Source: Paraburkholderia sp. HP33-1
GTDB taxonomy: Bacteria > Pseudomonadota > Gammaproteobacteria > Burkholderiales > Burkholderiaceae
DNA: 64,000 nucleotides
Direction: 5' to 3'
Assembly: GCF_021390595.1 (NCBI RefSeq)
Contig: NZ_JAJEJR010000001.1
Location: forward strand, 1,240,001-1,304,000
The number at the start of each line of letters is the position of its first letter. Position 1 is the stretch's first letter. The translations under genes were made by a program, and so were the position numbers. Below the pieces are notes generated by a model that saw only the letters and a program-made list of their open reading frames with translations, was not told where the DNA came from and did no database searches. Shown piece after piece: positions 39,354 to 51,479 of this stretch.

Positions 39354-40148
39354 ATGAAGATGAATTGGCCCAACATGGCCGCGCTCGCGCTGTTCGCGAC
39401 GGCAGCGCTGACGGCAGGCACCGCGTCGGCGGCTGAGATCAAGGAAGTGCGCTTCGGCGTCGAGGCGTCGTATGCGCCGTTCGAATCGAAGTCGCCGGCT
39501 GGCGAACTGCAGGGCTTCGACATCGACGTCGGCAATGCCGTGTGCGCGAAGCTGAAGGCAAAATGCGTGTGGGTCGAAAACTCGTTCGACGGCCTGATCC
39601 CGGCGCTCGAAGCGCGCAAGTTCAGCGCGATCAACTCGGACATGACGATCACCGACCAGCGTCGCCAGGCGATCGACTTCACCGATCCGATCTACACGAT
39701 CCCGAATCAGATGATCGCGAAGAAGGGCAGCGGTCTGCAGCCGACGGCCGCGTCGCTGAAGGGCAAGCACGTCGGCGTGCTGCAGGGCACGATCCAGGAG
39801 ACGTATGCGAAGGCGCGCTGGGCGCCGGCTGGTGTCGACGTCGTCTCGTATCAGACGCAGGACCAGGTCTACGCGGACCTCACGTCGGGCCGTCTCGATG
39901 CGTCGTTCCAGGATGCCGAAGCGGCATCGAAGGGCTTTCTGAAGAAGCCGCAGGGCGCGGGCTTCGAGTTCGCCGGTCCGGCCGTCAGCGATGAGAAGCT
40001 GCTCGGCGCGGGTGTCGGCTACGGCGTGCGCAAGAACGACAAGGCGCTCAAGGATGCACTGAACGGCGCGTTGAAGGAGCTGAAGGCGGATGGCACGATC
40101 GACCGCCTCGCCGCGAAGTACTTCGACGTGAAAGTCGTCCTGAAGTAA
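39354..40148 (+). CDS. aotJ: Periplasmic arginine/ornithine-binding protein (AotJ/ArtJ type)
   Basis: A 264-residue solute-binding protein for polar amino acids. Signal peptide residues ~1-24 (ALALFATAALTAGTASA). The mature start is EIKEVRFGVEASYAPFESKSP; GFDIDVGNAVCAKLKAKCVWVENSFDGLIPALEARKFSAINSDMTIT is the type signature of the family, and DAKYFDV-like LAAKYFDVKVV closes it. GAGGAACACCC lies upstream of ATG 39354. It is placed 147 bp after astE, at the far end of the locus from its permeases, and ends in its own terminator, so it may be made in excess from a separate promoter. Confidence 0.92.
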   Translation: MKMNWPNMAALALFATAALTAGTASAAEIKEVRFGVEASYAPFESKSPAGELQGFDIDVGNAVCAKLKAKCVWVENSFDGLIPALEARKFSAINSDMTITDQRRQAIDFTDPIYTIPNQMIAKKGSGLQPTAASLKGKHVGVLQGTIQETYAKARWAPAGVDVVSYQTQDQVYADLTSGRLDASFQDAEAASKGFLKKPQGAGFEFAGPAVSDEKLLGAGVGYGVRKNDKALKDALNGALKELKADGTIDRLAAKYFDVKVVLK

Positions 40149-40165
40149 AACGGTGATCGACTGAC

Positions 40166-40196
40166 AGAACGGCCGCTTATGCGGCCGTTCTGCTTT
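40166..40196 (+). terminator. Terminator at end of arginine locus
   Basis: Perfect 11-bp stem (AGAACGGCCGC and its complement) with TTAT loop and a short, weak T tract (GCTTT), 17 bp after the aotJ stop. Confidence 0.8.
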
Positions 40197-40392
40197 GTGC
40201 GCCTGTCGCCAACGCTCGACAATTATTTCAAGATATTGCCCCGTAAGCTGCTCGCGCCTGATGGCGCTGCGATAAAATCGCGAGGCACATTGCGCACGCG
40301 ACGGACCTTTCACCGTCACGGAAATGCGCCGACGTGCAGCGAAAAACAGAACATAGCGGCCAGGCGCCAGCGGCGCTGAGCAGGGGACTGGA

Positions 40393-41745
40393 ATGACCAC
40401 CATCGCAATCGAGACTCTGAGCCACAGCGGCACGACCGACGACGCGTCGCTCGTCGCCAGCTTTGCGCGGCAGCCCATTCTGAATCGGGACGGCATGCTG
40501 TGCGGCTACGAGATCAAGGTGCGTGCGCCTGAGCTGCCGCTCGCCGACGCGGACCACACGGCATCGCAAGCCGATACCTTGCCAGGCCGCGCGCCAACGC
40601 CGGCGGAACGCGTCGTGCGCGCGATCGTTCGCGGCCTCGTGCGGGGCGACGTGCTCGGCGCGCTGACAGGCCATCCGGCCTACGTCGATGTGAGCCGCGA
40701 TCTGCTGCTCGACGATGCGATCCTGAGACTGCCAGCCGAGCGCTTCATGCTCGAACTGCCTTCATCGCTCGAAGTCGACGACGCGTTGATCGCGCGTATC
40801 GTGTATCTGCATGGCCGCCGCTACCGCTTCGCGCTCGACGACGTCACGCAGCCCGACGAGACATTCGCGAAGCTGCTGCCGTACGCCGAAGTCGTCAAGG
40901 TCGACGTCACGCGCGCGCCGCGCGCGCTGCTGCCGAAGCTCGCGAGCGTGCTGAAATCGGCGGGCAAGCTACTGCTCGCATCGGGTGTCGATGCGCAGGC
41001 CGACTTTGAAACGGCGCATGAGCTCGGCTTCGACCGCTTCCAGGGGTATTACTTCGCGCGTGCCCAAAGCTCGGCGACGCGCCGTGTCAGCGCGCCGCGC
41101 CACGCGCTTCTCAATCTGTTGCAACTGCTCGCGGGCGACCCGACGGTCGCGCAGCTCGAAGCCGAGCTGAAGCTGAACCCGCTGCTCGTCATGCATCTGA
41201 TGAAGCTCGCGAATTCGAGCGGCCTCGCGGTCGGTCACAAGGTGACGACGTTGCGCGACGCGATCAACGCGACCGGCACCGACCGCATCGCGCGCTGGAC
41301 GCAACTGCTGCTCTACGCCGACGGCCGCAAGGTCGCGATCGAGGACGATCCGCTGCTGCAACTCGCGGCCGCGCGCGCGCGCTTCATGGAGCTTGCGATC
41401 GAGCGCATGCCCGAGGCGGGCCGCGATGAAGCCGACGCGGCATTTCTGACCGGTGTGTTTTCGTTCGTCGATGCGGTGTTCGGCGGCTCGCTCGAAAAAA
41501 CGCTGAACATCCTGACGCTGTCGCGACCGATCCAGGCCGCGATCGTGCATCGCGAGGGCACGCTGGGTGTGCTGCTGAGCGCGGTCGAAGCGCTCGAATG
41601 CGGCGCATGGGAGCGCATCGCGACACTCTGCGAGCGTGTTGCGCCATTGACCGTGGAAGAGGTCGCGCGGATGGGCCTCGCGGCCGGCGCATGGGCCGGT
41701 GTCGCGGATCGCAGCGCGCAAGGGCTGGAGCGGATCGAGGACTGA
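40393..41745 (+). CDS. EAL-like/HDOD signalling protein (YuxH type)
   Basis: A 450-residue protein with a degenerate EAL-like N-terminal domain (ARQPILNRDGMLCGYEIKVRAP at about residue 27, FALDDVTQPDETF near 157, FDRFQGYYFARAQ near 217) and a C-terminal HDOD domain (LLNLLQLLAGDPTVAQLEAELKLNPLLVMHLMKLANSSGL). EAL catalytic residues are replaced (EIK for EAL), so c-di-GMP hydrolysis is unlikely. YuxH-type proteins act as adapters in motility, development or c-di-GMP signalling. It has a paralogue at 45573 with YELLFRA in the same place. Confidence 0.85.
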   Translation: MTTIAIETLSHSGTTDDASLVASFARQPILNRDGMLCGYEIKVRAPELPLADADHTASQADTLPGRAPTPAERVVRAIVRGLVRGDVLGALTGHPAYVDVSRDLLLDDAILRLPAERFMLELPSSLEVDDALIARIVYLHGRRYRFALDDVTQPDETFAKLLPYAEVVKVDVTRAPRALLPKLASVLKSAGKLLLASGVDAQADFETAHELGFDRFQGYYFARAQSSATRRVSAPRHALLNLLQLLAGDPTVAQLEAELKLNPLLVMHLMKLANSSGLAVGHKVTTLRDAINATGTDRIARWTQLLLYADGRKVAIEDDPLLQLAAARARFMELAIERMPEAGRDEADAAFLTGVFSFVDAVFGGSLEKTLNILTLSRPIQAAIVHREGTLGVLLSAVEALECGAWERIATLCERVAPLTVEEVARMGLAAGAWAGVADRSAQGLERIED

Positions 41746-41866
41746 GCGGTTCGGGAACGTCGCGAACCTGAAGCTCGATGTCCCGCGCGTTATCAACGCA
41801 ATCGTTTTCGGGCAAACACGGAAAGGACGGGGGTGAAGCAGGGTGATCAACGATCACGCCAGGTCT

Positions 41867-43324
41867 TCACGTCGTCTCCATTTCCCGCATCTGCCCCTGG
41901 CCGAAAAAACGTCCTAACTCCTGCGCCATTTCGTTGAGCACGCTCATCTCCTTCTGTGAGATGCGGCGCGCCTCCTGCGTATGCGACCAGTCGCCGTACA
42001 TGAGCGCGACGGTCTGATCGGTTTCGTCGAGGACCGGCAACAGCACGAACGCACGCGCGTCGTCGAACGCGCGGCGGAACCACTCGGGCAGCCGCGCGAC
42101 CATCTTCGGATCGCGCGCATTCTCTATAAAGATGCCCACCGAGTTCGCGATCGCGAGATGAAACACGTCGGGCTCGAACGCGGTGTTGAACGTGAGCCGC
42201 GGCAGCGCCGCGTCGATCTTCGGCCCGAGGCCGAGACGCGCCCTGAAGGTGCCGTTGCTGTGCTTGATGAACACCACGACGCGCGCGAAGCCGAGGCCCG
42301 CGAGCACGGTCTCCGCGGCCATCGCGAGCGCCGGTGCGAGCGGGCTGCCCTCGGGCAGGTCGCGCAGGTCATTCACGCCGACCGCGATGCGTGCTTCGGG
42401 CGTGAGCGCTTCGCGCGCGATCGCATCGGCATTCGCGCGCAGCTCGGAGATTTCCGCCATCACGCCGTCGCCGCCTTCCTCGCGCGCCAGCGCGACGCTC
42501 ATCTGCAGCAGCACGTCGGGGTCCGTGTTCAACGCGCCGCTGTACTGCTGCGCAAGCTCGCCGATGCGTGCCTCGCGTTCCCAGTCGGGCATGTTCTGCT
42601 GCGTGAGCACGTCCGCGACCGCGGTCGAGTAATTGGTGATCGCGCGCAGCCACTGTACCTGGCGCGGTTGCGTCACGTCCTGCGGATCGAACTCGCCCAT
42701 GCCCGAGCGGATCGTGTCGGGCAGGCGCCAGCGCACTGCGGCTTCGGCGCCGATTTCATCGAACGTGACGCCGAGCACGAGCACGCACGCGTCGGTTTCG
42801 AGCGCACCGCCTTCGATATGGCGGCGAATCTGGTCCCATTCGGCGTCGAGATAGAACACGACGAGCAGCTTGCCGATCTGCCGCATCAGCGTGCAGACCA
42901 CCGCTTCCTCGCCGGCGCGCAGGTCGCCGCGCTCGGTCAGCTTGCGGGCGACGCAGCCCGACAGCAGCGTGCGGTTCAGCTCGAGTTTCGCGTCGATGCG
43001 GCGCGGCGCGCTGTGATGAAAGTGATCGACGATCTTCAGACCGACGACCAGATGGCCGACCGCGTCCATGCCAAGCACCATCAACGCGCGCGACACGGTC
43101 GTGATGTTGCCGCCGAACGCCATGTACATCGCCGAGTTCGCGAGCCGCAGCACCTTCTGCGTGAGCGCGAAATCCGACAGTACCACCTGCACGAGGCCGG
43201 TGAAGTCCAGGTCGTCGTTGTTGACCGCCGCCATGGTGCTGCGCAGCGATTGCGACAGCATCGGAAAATCGCCGCGCTCGCTCATTCGCGTCCAGAGCCG
43301 GTCGAGCACTGCCGCCTTTACCAT
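41867..43324 (-). CDS. HDOD-domain signalling protein with C-terminal sensor region
   Basis: A 485-residue protein. Residues ~20-215 form an HDOD domain (FPMLSQSLRSTMAAVNNDDLDFTGLVQVVLSDFALTQKVLRLANSAMY and SRALMVLGMDAVGHLVVGLK). After a helical linker, residues ~300-470 look like a GAF-type sensor (VLAGLGFARVVVFIKHSNGTFRARLGLG, FVLLPVLDETDQTVALMYGDW). No phosphohydrolase HD residues, as expected for HDOD. It follows the PAS-GGDEF-EAL gene by 95 bp on the same strand, possibly one operon. Confidence 0.82.
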   Translation of the reverse strand: MVKAAVLDRLWTRMSERGDFPMLSQSLRSTMAAVNNDDLDFTGLVQVVLSDFALTQKVLRLANSAMYMAFGGNITTVSRALMVLGMDAVGHLVVGLKIVDHFHHSAPRRIDAKLELNRTLLSGCVARKLTERGDLRAGEEAVVCTLMRQIGKLLVVFYLDAEWDQIRRHIEGGALETDACVLVLGVTFDEIGAEAAVRWRLPDTIRSGMGEFDPQDVTQPRQVQWLRAITNYSTAVADVLTQQNMPDWEREARIGELAQQYSGALNTDPDVLLQMSVALAREEGGDGVMAEISELRANADAIAREALTPEARIAVGVNDLRDLPEGSPLAPALAMAAETVLAGLGFARVVVFIKHSNGTFRARLGLGPKIDAALPRLTFNTAFEPDVFHLAIANSVGIFIENARDPKMVARLPEWFRRAFDDARAFVLLPVLDETDQTVALMYGDWSHTQEARRISQKEMSVLNEMAQELGRFFGQGQMREMETT

Positions 43325-43419
43325 GTGAGTCCCGCAAAAGCCATACGTGTTCCAGTGAATGCCGTGCCGGTCGTGAGCCGGCTTGTTCCGCTGCGTGGGC
43401 GTCGCGTCTGCATCGCCCG

Positions 43420-45234
43420 TTACGCGCTGTGCAACTCAAGCTCGCGCATTTCGAAACGCTGCGCGAGTTCTTCGGACGGCAGCGCCTTGCAGACGAGCCA
43501 GCCCTGAATGTGATCGCAGCCCATCTCGGTGAGCAGCGCGCGTTGCGCTTCCGTTTCGACGCCCTCGGCAACCAGTTCGAGATCGAGCGTCTGCGCAAGG
43601 CCGACGACAGCGCTAACGATTGCCTGATCGTTTCGCGAGGTTAGCAGATTCTCGACGAAACTCCGGTCGATCTTCAGCTTCGCCAGGGGAAAACGCTGCA
43701 GGTACGCAAGGCTCGAATAGCCGGTGCCGAAGTCGTCGACGGCGAAGCGGATGCCCATCGCGGTCAGGTCTTCGAGCAACGCCTTCGCGTGCGCCGGGTC
43801 GTGCATCAGCAGACTCTCGGTGATCTCGAAGACGACGCGGCGCGGATCGATGCCGGTCAGCTCGATCGCCTCGCGCACCGAATCCTTGAAGCGCGGATCG
43901 CGGAACTGTTGCGGCGATACGTTGACGGCCACGTACTGCAGGGGGATGCCCTTCGCGTCCCACTGGATCAGCTGCATGCACGCGATCTTCAGCACCCAGT
44001 TGCCGAGGAAGTTGATGAGCCCGATCGACTCGGCGAGCGGAATGAACATCGACGGCGGCACGAGGCCGTGCACCGGATGCGCCCAGCGGATCAGGGCCTC
44101 GACACCGACCACGCCCCGCGTGCGGCTGCTCGTGATCGGCTGGAAGTGTAGCGAGAATTCGCCGTTGCGCACGCCGTCGTAGAGGTCAGCCTCGAGCTTC
44201 AGGCGCTCGGCGTCGGCCGGGTTGTCGTCGGGCACGTAGAACGCGAACGTGTTGCCGCCCGCGGCCTTCGCCTGCGACAGCGCGTGGTCGGCCCAGCGCA
44301 ACAGGTGCGCGTCCTGCCCGGCGGTGTCGTTCGCATGGCGTACGTCCGGGTACAGCGCGATGCCGATGCTCGCCGACAGGTGCACCTGCTGACCCTTGAA
44401 CACGTACGGCTGCTGGATCGCGGTCAACAGACGCCGCGCCAGCGCTTCGGCGGCGGCCGCCGCATCGGTGCGGCTCGCGGCCGGCTTCACGAGGATCGCG
44501 AACTCGTCGCTTGCGACGCGTGCGATCGTTTCGTTCGGGCTCGTCATGTTCAGCAGGCGCCGCGACGTGTCGCGCAGCATTTCGTCGCCGGCGTCGTAGC
44601 CGAGCGCGCGGTTCACTCGCTGGTAGTCGTCGAGATCGAGCAGCAGCAGCGCGACCGGCGTGCCATGCGCGTCGGCCTTCTGCTGCTCGTCGAGCAGGGC
44701 GTGCAGCAGAGCCGCCTGGTTCGGCAGGCTGGTCAGCCGGTCCAGATGCAACGCCTGGGTCAGGCGCTCTTCGGTAGCGCGCCACGACGACACGTCGAAG
44801 CCGGCGACCGCGTAGCCGTCGACGCCGTCGTGGCTGCTGCGCACGACGCGCAGCTCGACCGTAATCGGATAGGTCAGCGACTTGACGAGCCCGAGCGTCG
44901 CTTTCTCGACGTTGCCCGAGGCCGCTGCCTGCTTGAGTAGCGCGTCGAGGCGCGGCACGTCGGCGGGCGCGACCAGATCGTGCAGCGTCGCGGTCTTCAG
45001 GTACTCGCGGTGATAGCCGATGAAGCGCAGGCTCGCGTCGGACACGTAGATGAAGTGCAACGCATCGTCGACGTGGGCGAGCAGGTCGACGGCGCCGACC
45101 ACCTGTTCCAGTGGGGGCGGGCGGTTCGCGCTGCTCGGCCGGTTGTCGTCGTCGCGACGGCCGAACGCCCGCATCCGGTCGAAGACCGTGCGCAAGGAGC
45201 CCCGGCGGGGCGCGGTGATCGTGTTCGCTTCCAT
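43420..45234 (-). CDS. PAS-GGDEF-EAL c-di-GMP protein, degenerate GGDEF
   Basis: A 604-residue signalling protein: PAS-like sensor (about residues 40-140, LHFIYVSDASLRFIGYHREYL), GGDEF domain (DRLTSLPNQAALLHALLDEQQ to LSQAKAAGGNTFAFY) and C-terminal EAL domain. The GGDEF signature is ASDEF (RVASDEFAILVK), so cyclase activity is doubtful. The EAL domain looks intact: GVEALIRW, NVSPQQFRD, FEITESLLM, DDFGTGYSSLAYL, KIDRSFV and EGVETEAQ. It is most likely a phosphodiesterase regulated by the upstream domains. ATG 45234 is preferred; the frame is open 82 codons further, with no family sequence. Confidence 0.85.
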   Translation of the reverse strand: MEANTITAPRRGSLRTVFDRMRAFGRRDDDNRPSSANRPPPLEQVVGAVDLLAHVDDALHFIYVSDASLRFIGYHREYLKTATLHDLVAPADVPRLDALLKQAAASGNVEKATLGLVKSLTYPITVELRVVRSSHDGVDGYAVAGFDVSSWRATEERLTQALHLDRLTSLPNQAALLHALLDEQQKADAHGTPVALLLLDLDDYQRVNRALGYDAGDEMLRDTSRRLLNMTSPNETIARVASDEFAILVKPAASRTDAAAAAEALARRLLTAIQQPYVFKGQQVHLSASIGIALYPDVRHANDTAGQDAHLLRWADHALSQAKAAGGNTFAFYVPDDNPADAERLKLEADLYDGVRNGEFSLHFQPITSSRTRGVVGVEALIRWAHPVHGLVPPSMFIPLAESIGLINFLGNWVLKIACMQLIQWDAKGIPLQYVAVNVSPQQFRDPRFKDSVREAIELTGIDPRRVVFEITESLLMHDPAHAKALLEDLTAMGIRFAVDDFGTGYSSLAYLQRFPLAKLKIDRSFVENLLTSRNDQAIVSAVVGLAQTLDLELVAEGVETEAQRALLTEMGCDHIQGWLVCKALPSEELAQRFEMRELELHSA

Positions 45235-45572
45235 GTCTGTCGCTGGCAACCTGGGTTCGTCCGCGGGCGGGGCTGCTTGTCCGTTGGCCGGGGCGGCCGG
45301 CAGGTAGCAGGCCGCCCCATCAGAACGAGATAACGACCCGTGCAGGAAAATCTTTAGCGGCCAGATGAGAAAAACATCTGGTAAGGAGAAGCCGAGTGTC
45401 GTGGCCGGGGCGTATCGGTTAAAGTGACGGCGCTTCGAGGCCGTTAATCCGGCGAATGTCCATAGTTTCGCGACGGTCATGACGTCGCGCAGCCTAGCCT
45501 TTCCAAACCTTGCAACGATGATCCATATTCGAACGCCCCGTCGCCAGGTCCGCCAGACCCCTTCGCCCCGCC

Positions 45573-46889
45573 TTGCGGGACGTCGAGGTGCGTGATGCTT
45601 TCGCCGGCCAGTTGGCCGGCTCCCCCTGGCACGCGCAGCCGGACGTTGCTGCGCAGTACGTCTACGTCGGCCGCCAGCCGATTCTCGATCGCGACGGCGC
45701 GCTCCATGCGTATGAGCTGCTGTTTCGCGCGGGCAGGTACAACTACGCCGAAATCAACGACGACGCGCAGGCCACCGCGCAGGTGGTCGCGCGCACGATC
45801 GGCGGAATCGGCGTGCCGGCCGTGCTCGGCCAGCATCGCGGCTTCGTCAATATCGATCGCGCGCTGCTCTTTAGCGACATCGTCCATCTGATGCCGCCCG
45901 AGCGCTTCGTGCTCGAAATCCTCGAAACCGTGCGCTATGACGCGTCGCTCGCGCGCCGTCTCGGCGAACTGCGCCGCGCCGGCTTCCAAATCGCGCTCGA
46001 CGACGTGCACGAGCTGTCCGACGAGCTGAACGCGATGCTGCCCTACGCCGACATCGTCAAGGTCGACTTCCTGCAGACGCCGCCCCGCACGGTCGCGAAG
46101 CTCGCGGCGATGGTGCGCGGCCACGGCAAGACGCTGCTCGCCGAGAAGATCGAGACGCGTGAGGACTTCGCGCTCGCCCACGAGCTCGGCTTCGATCTGT
46201 TCCAGGGCTACTTCTTCGCGCAGCCGCAGGTCTTGGCCACGCCGCGCAACCGCTCGCTGCGCCCGGGCCTGTTGCGGCTGCTCGCGCTGCTGTCGCGCGA
46301 CGCCGGCATCGTCGAGCTCGAGGCGGAGCTGAAGTTGAATCCGAGCGTGGTCGTGCAACTGCTGCGGCTCGTCAATTCGAGCGCGTTCGGTCTTGGGCGC
46401 AACATCGCGTCGCTGCGCGAGGCGATCATCGCGACCGGCACGCGGCAGATCGCGCGCTGGGCGCAACTGCTTCTCTACGCGGACACCGGCGACCTGCCGT
46501 GGCGCGCCGATCCGCTCGTGCAACTGGCCGCGACGCGCTCGCGCTTCATGGAGCTCGCCGCGAACTGGCTGCGGCCGGCCGACGGCGAATTCGCCGACGC
46601 CGCGTTTATGACCGGCATCTTTTCGCTGGTGCACATCGTGCTCGACAGCACGCCCGACGCGGTGCTCGAAAAGCTCGGCCTCGCGCCGCAGATCCGCGAG
46701 GCGATCGTCGCGCGCAAGGGCGAACTGGGCGCGCTGCTGCTGATCGCAGAGGTCGCGGGCGAGGGCGGCGACGCCGCGCCGGTCGCGGCGGCGGCGGGTT
46801 TCCCGGTGCTGACGCCCGACGTGCTGTCGGAGCTGAACCTGTCGGCGGCGGCCTGGTTCGGCGCGCATGTGGCCGAGCCCGTCGGTTGA
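45573..46889 (+). CDS. EAL-like/HDOD signalling protein (YuxH type)
   Basis: A 438-residue paralogue of the protein at 40393: degenerate EAL (YVGRQPILDRDGALHAYELLFRAG near residue 31, QIALDDVHELSDELN, FDLFQGYFFAQPQ) and HDOD (LRLLALLSRDAGIVELEAELKLNPSVVVQLLRLVNSSAFG). EAL is replaced by ELL. The start is uncertain: the open frame begins with TTG 45573, with GTG 45588 as an alternative, and neither has a good ribosome site. Divergent from the PAS-GGDEF-EAL gene. Confidence 0.85.
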   Translation: MRDVEVRDAFAGQLAGSPWHAQPDVAAQYVYVGRQPILDRDGALHAYELLFRAGRYNYAEINDDAQATAQVVARTIGGIGVPAVLGQHRGFVNIDRALLFSDIVHLMPPERFVLEILETVRYDASLARRLGELRRAGFQIALDDVHELSDELNAMLPYADIVKVDFLQTPPRTVAKLAAMVRGHGKTLLAEKIETREDFALAHELGFDLFQGYFFAQPQVLATPRNRSLRPGLLRLLALLSRDAGIVELEAELKLNPSVVVQLLRLVNSSAFGLGRNIASLREAIIATGTRQIARWAQLLLYADTGDLPWRADPLVQLAATRSRFMELAANWLRPADGEFADAAFMTGIFSLVHIVLDSTPDAVLEKLGLAPQIREAIVARKGELGALLLIAEVAGEGGDAAPVAAAAGFPVLTPDVLSELNLSAAAWFGAHVAEPVG

Positions 46890-47063
46890 TGCACGGAACT
46901 CGCGCGCCGCATGCTTTCGATTCGCTTGTGGTCCGCGCGGCGCGCTGACGTTGCGTGCGCATCCGTGGTCCAATAGACGGTTCAGCGACGGCCGTTGTGA
47001 AGCCGGTCGAAGCTGTCTTTGATGGACCGGATCAAACGCGTGCGCTCACGCATGGAGAAGCAG

Positions 47064-47627
47064 ATGAAGACAAAACACATAGCGGCGGCACTGACCGCCG
47101 TGATGGCGTTCGGATTCGCGCTGCATTCGCCGCTTGCTTCGGCAACACTGAAGCCCGGCGACACGGCGCCGACGTTTACCGCCGAGGTCTCGCTCGGCGG
47201 CAAGACCTACACGTATTCGCTGGCTGACGAACTGAAGAAGGGGCCGGTCGTGCTGTACTTCTATCCGGCCGCGTTCACGAAGGGCTGCACGATCGAGGCG
47301 CACGAGTTCGCCGATGCGGTCGACCAGTACAAGAAGTACGGCGCGTCGGTGATCGGCGTGTCGCACGACAACATCGATACGCTGACGAAGTTTTCGGTCA
47401 GCGAATGCCGCAGCAAATTCCCGGTCGCGGCCGATGCCGACGCGAAGGTGATCAGCGCGTACGACGCGGGCATGCCGCTGAAGGCCGGCATGGCGAATCG
47501 CGTGTCGTACGTGATCTCGCCCGACGGCAAGATCATCTACGAGTACACGAGCCTGTCGCCGGACAAGCATGTCGAGAACACGCTGAACGCGCTCAAGGAA
47601 TGGGCGGCCGTGCATAAGGGGCAGTGA
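47064..47627 (+). CDS. Periplasmic BCP/PrxQ-like peroxiredoxin
   Basis: A 187-residue exported peroxiredoxin. A signal peptide covers residues ~1-27 (AAALTAVMAFGFALHSPLASA). The thioredoxin fold follows: KPGDTAPTFTAEVSLGG, then VVLYFYPAAFTKGCTIEAHEF with the peroxidatic Cys75; Cys115 (SVSECRSKFP) may be the resolving residue. The usual TPGCT of the family is TKGCT here. NRVSYVISPDGKIIYEY closes the fold. GGAGAAGCAG precedes ATG 47064. It should reduce peroxides in the periplasm; no reductase partner is adjacent. Confidence 0.87.
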   Translation: MKTKHIAAALTAVMAFGFALHSPLASATLKPGDTAPTFTAEVSLGGKTYTYSLADELKKGPVVLYFYPAAFTKGCTIEAHEFADAVDQYKKYGASVIGVSHDNIDTLTKFSVSECRSKFPVAADADAKVISAYDAGMPLKAGMANRVSYVISPDGKIIYEYTSLSPDKHVENTLNALKEWAAVHKGQ

Positions 47628-47694
47628 GGGGCCGCGCGCGCGGCATCGCGTCTCGCTCGCGCCAGACTAGAACCTCTTATCGGATGAGATTGCG

Positions 47695-48159
47695 ATGCCG
47701 ATTCTCGTTGCGTTGATTGCGCTGATCGCGCTGGGGTTCGGTGCGGTGCGCGCCTTTGATGGGCTGCAGGCCGCTTTCGGGCTGGCGGTGGCGGAGAGCG
47801 TGGCCGTGCTGGCTGCGTTGCTGGTCGCCGGTGCGCTCGCGTACTGGCGGCAGCGGCGTCGCGAAGTCGCGCCGAACGTGCGCGACGGCGACTGGACGCA
47901 CGAGCTGAAGGGCAGTTGGGGTTCGGTGCGCCTCGCGGCGGCCAAGCGGCTCTGCGAGATTCGCGTCGGCGATGAGCAGGGCGCGTATGTCTTCGCGGAT
48001 CTGCTCGGCGCCGAAGCACAGGGCCGCGCCGCACAGTCGCGGCTCGCGCTAAAGGTCAAGGACGCACGGCACGGCGAGTGGCTCGTGCCGATGTCGAACG
48101 AGCGAGCGGCGCGCCGATGGCAGCGGATTTTCTCGCTGGCCATCGAGCAGAAGCTTTGA
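47695..48159 (+). CDS. Small inner-membrane protein, hypothetical
   Basis: A 154-residue protein with two N-terminal transmembrane helices (VALIALIALGFGAVRAF and AESVAVLAALLVAGALAYW), then a basic stretch (RQRRREV) and a soluble C-terminal part with GSWGSVRLAAAKRLCEIRVGD. Positive-inside rule puts the C-terminus in the cytoplasm. No family recognised. It converges with the RND operon with 17 bp between stops, and is probably an independent gene. Confidence 0.6.
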   Translation: MPILVALIALIALGFGAVRAFDGLQAAFGLAVAESVAVLAALLVAGALAYWRQRRREVAPNVRDGDWTHELKGSWGSVRLAAAKRLCEIRVGDEQGAYVFADLLGAEAQGRAAQSRLALKVKDARHGEWLVPMSNERAARRWQRIFSLAIEQKL

Positions 48160-48176
48160 GCGCCACCTTGCTTCCA

Positions 48177-51476
<3,300 letters not shown>

Positions 51477-51479
51477 CGC

